Source: an uncultured Pirellulales bacterium
GTDB lineage: Bacteria; Planctomycetota; Planctomycetia; Pirellulales; Lacipirellulaceae
Direction of reading: 5' to 3'
DNA length: 5,592 nt
Assembly: GCA_947258835.1 (NCBI GenBank)
Contig: CAMYJY010000179.1
Span: forward strand, 1-5,592
The notes beneath the pieces are model-generated. The model saw only the letters and a list, made by a program, of their open reading frames with translations. It did no database searches and was not told where the DNA came from. Made by a program: the position numbers and the translations under genes. Positions 4,604-5,592 of this stretch are shown piece by piece (position 1 is the first letter of the stretch; every line of letters starts with the position of its first letter).

Positions 4604-5592
4604 TTACCAGGGCTTCAATTCGTCGAGCAAGTCGGCTAACGCGACGGCCCGTATTTTTCGCGCCATATCAAACGAGTGTTCCCCGGCGTGAATAACGAAG
4701 AGTCGTTGCAGCTTGAGGTCTGCCAAGGCCGCCTTCATGGACGGCGTGATGGATGGGGAAGACGTTCGTTTCACCTCGAATCCCCAACGCCTTCTGCCAC
4801 GAACAACCAGTAGGTCAAGTTCCGCTCCCGCGTGCGTGGCCCAGAAGTAGCACTCTTTGGGCCGCACATCGAGCAGCGTGGTTATTTGAGAAATGACGAA
4901 TCCTTCCCAGGAGGCTCCCAGTTTGGGGTGTGCTTCGATCTCCGCCATGGTCTTGAGGCCGAGCAGCGAATGCAGGATCCCACTATCCGTCAAGTAGACT
5001 TTTGGCGACTTGACCTGACGCTTTTTGATATTCTCGTGCCACGGCTGGAGTTGGCGAATCACAAAAGCAGACGAAAGTGTATCGAGGTAGTTCCGCACCG
5101 TGTGGTCGGCCACGCCGAAGGAGCGACCAAACTCGGATGCGTTCCAGATTTGTCCATGGTAATGGGCCAGCATGGTCCAAAACCTCCCCAGTGTCTCAGC
5201 ACTGATCCGGATGCCCAGTTGTGGGAGATCCCGTTCCAGAAAGGTGTCCACGAACTGTTCACGCCAGGTCAAGCTCTTGGCATGACTTGGTGCCAAGAAT
5301 GACCTGGGAAAGCCGCCGCGAAGCCAGAGCTTCGAGTGATGTTTGATGCCGACTTCCTGGAGAGAAAAGCCGCCGAGCGTGTCGTATGCGATTCGCCCAG
5401 CCAATGTTTCGTTTCCCTGGCGAAGCATATCGGGAGACGCACTGCCCAAGATGAGGAAGCGGGTGCGAGTCGGTCGTCGGTCGGCCAGTACCCTCAGTTC
5501 CGGGAAGAGACCAGGCAGCCGTTGGATTTCATCCAGGATGACCAGGCCTTTCAAGGGAGCGAGAGCCAGTTCCGGCTCCGCCAAGCGTCCCC
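4604..5592 (-). CDS. AAA_14/DUF4143 family ATPase, 5'-partial at the right edge
   Basis: Read leftward, the frame is open to the right edge and ends at TAA (4606-4604). TTG at 5584-5582 is a possible start codon, but the frame continues upstream (Gly-Arg) and the family's Walker A region must precede this point, so the gene starts outside the window. Family members are usually near 380-400 residues, so roughly 50-70 are missing. Residues below count from base 5584. Walker B is LVILDE (14-19) with Asp18 and Glu19, and LILGSAS (44-50) is the sensor-like strand. The LWLRGGFPRSFL block (86-97) is typical of DUF4143 proteins. A winged-helix-like segment (about 148-182, NASEFGRSFGVADHTVRNYL) follows. 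The C-terminal part carries AELDLLV and GFEVKR (Glu255, Asp257, Glu270, Lys272), matching a PD-(D/E)XK nuclease-like core. Cellular function of the family is poorly defined; these genes are often scattered accessory genes. It is convergent with the cytochrome gene and probably independent of it. Confidence 0.9.
   Translation of the reverse strand, partial: GRLAEPELALAPLKGLVILDEIQRLPGLFPELRVLADRRPTRTRFLILGSASPDMLRQGNETLAGRIAYDTLGGFSLQEVGIKHHSKLWLRGGFPRSFLAPSHAKSLTWREQFVDTFLERDLPQLGIRISAETLGRFWTMLAHYHGQIWNASEFGRSFGVADHTVRNYLDTLSSAFVIRQLQPWHENIKKRQVKSPKVYLTDSGILHSLLGLKTMAEIEAHPKLGASWEGFVISQITTLLDVRPKECYFWATHAGAELDLLVVRGRRRWGFEVKRTSSPSITPSMKAALADLKLQRLFVIHAGEHSFDMARKIRAVALADLLDELKPW

Noticed and set aside
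4832..5302. 156-residue open frame on the + strand opposite the ATPase gene
   Set aside because: It lies wholly antisense to a clear family member, and its product shows no recognisable domain.

Overview
The window (5,592 bases) looks like a piece of a Gram-negative bacterial chromosome. It carries three same-strand genes for exported thiol-redox and electron-transfer proteins, then a repeat-bearing intergenic stretch, then an opposing gene cut by the right edge. Secreted redox proteins, a DsbD-type alpha domain and a large multihaem c-type cytochrome point to an organism with a periplasm and a haem-attachment system. I cannot fix the phylum from sequence alone. Pseudomonadota or a Planctomycetota/Verrucomicrobiota-like lineage are possible, but this is inference.

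Layout. Bases 1-936 (+) hold a DsbD/ScsB-type N-terminal (alpha) domain protein whose first codons lie left of the window; it ends where the first membrane helix of the DsbD electron-carrying domain would begin. Bases 937-1185 are non-coding and contain a 19-bp near-perfect inverted repeat (1022-1040 / 1109-1127) enclosing two smaller predicted hairpins. Bases 1186-1830 (+) encode a membrane-anchored peroxiredoxin/thioredoxin-like protein. After only 10 bases comes an 820-residue cytochrome c (1841-4303, +) with twelve CXXCH haem sites, one CXXCA site and a C-terminal membrane anchor. Bases 4304-4603 are non-coding and hold a terminator-like hairpin, a palindrome of the dispersed ATTCCC...GGGAAT type (similar to neisserial dRS3), a short GC-rich hairpin and a tandem 11-bp repeat. 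Bases 4604-5592 (-) encode most of an AAA_14/DUF4143 ATPase whose Walker A region is beyond the right edge.

How the genes may work together. The redoxin and the cytochrome are almost certainly co-transcribed. A reasonable inference is that the alpha-domain protein and the anchored redoxin handle thiol chemistry at the outer face of the inner membrane, possibly keeping haem-binding cysteines reduced or using electrons carried by the cytochrome. No maturation enzyme, quinol-oxidising partner or terminal reductase is visible, so the substrate of the cytochrome is unknown. The ATPase is convergent with this set, separated from it by repeats, and is probably an unrelated accessory gene.
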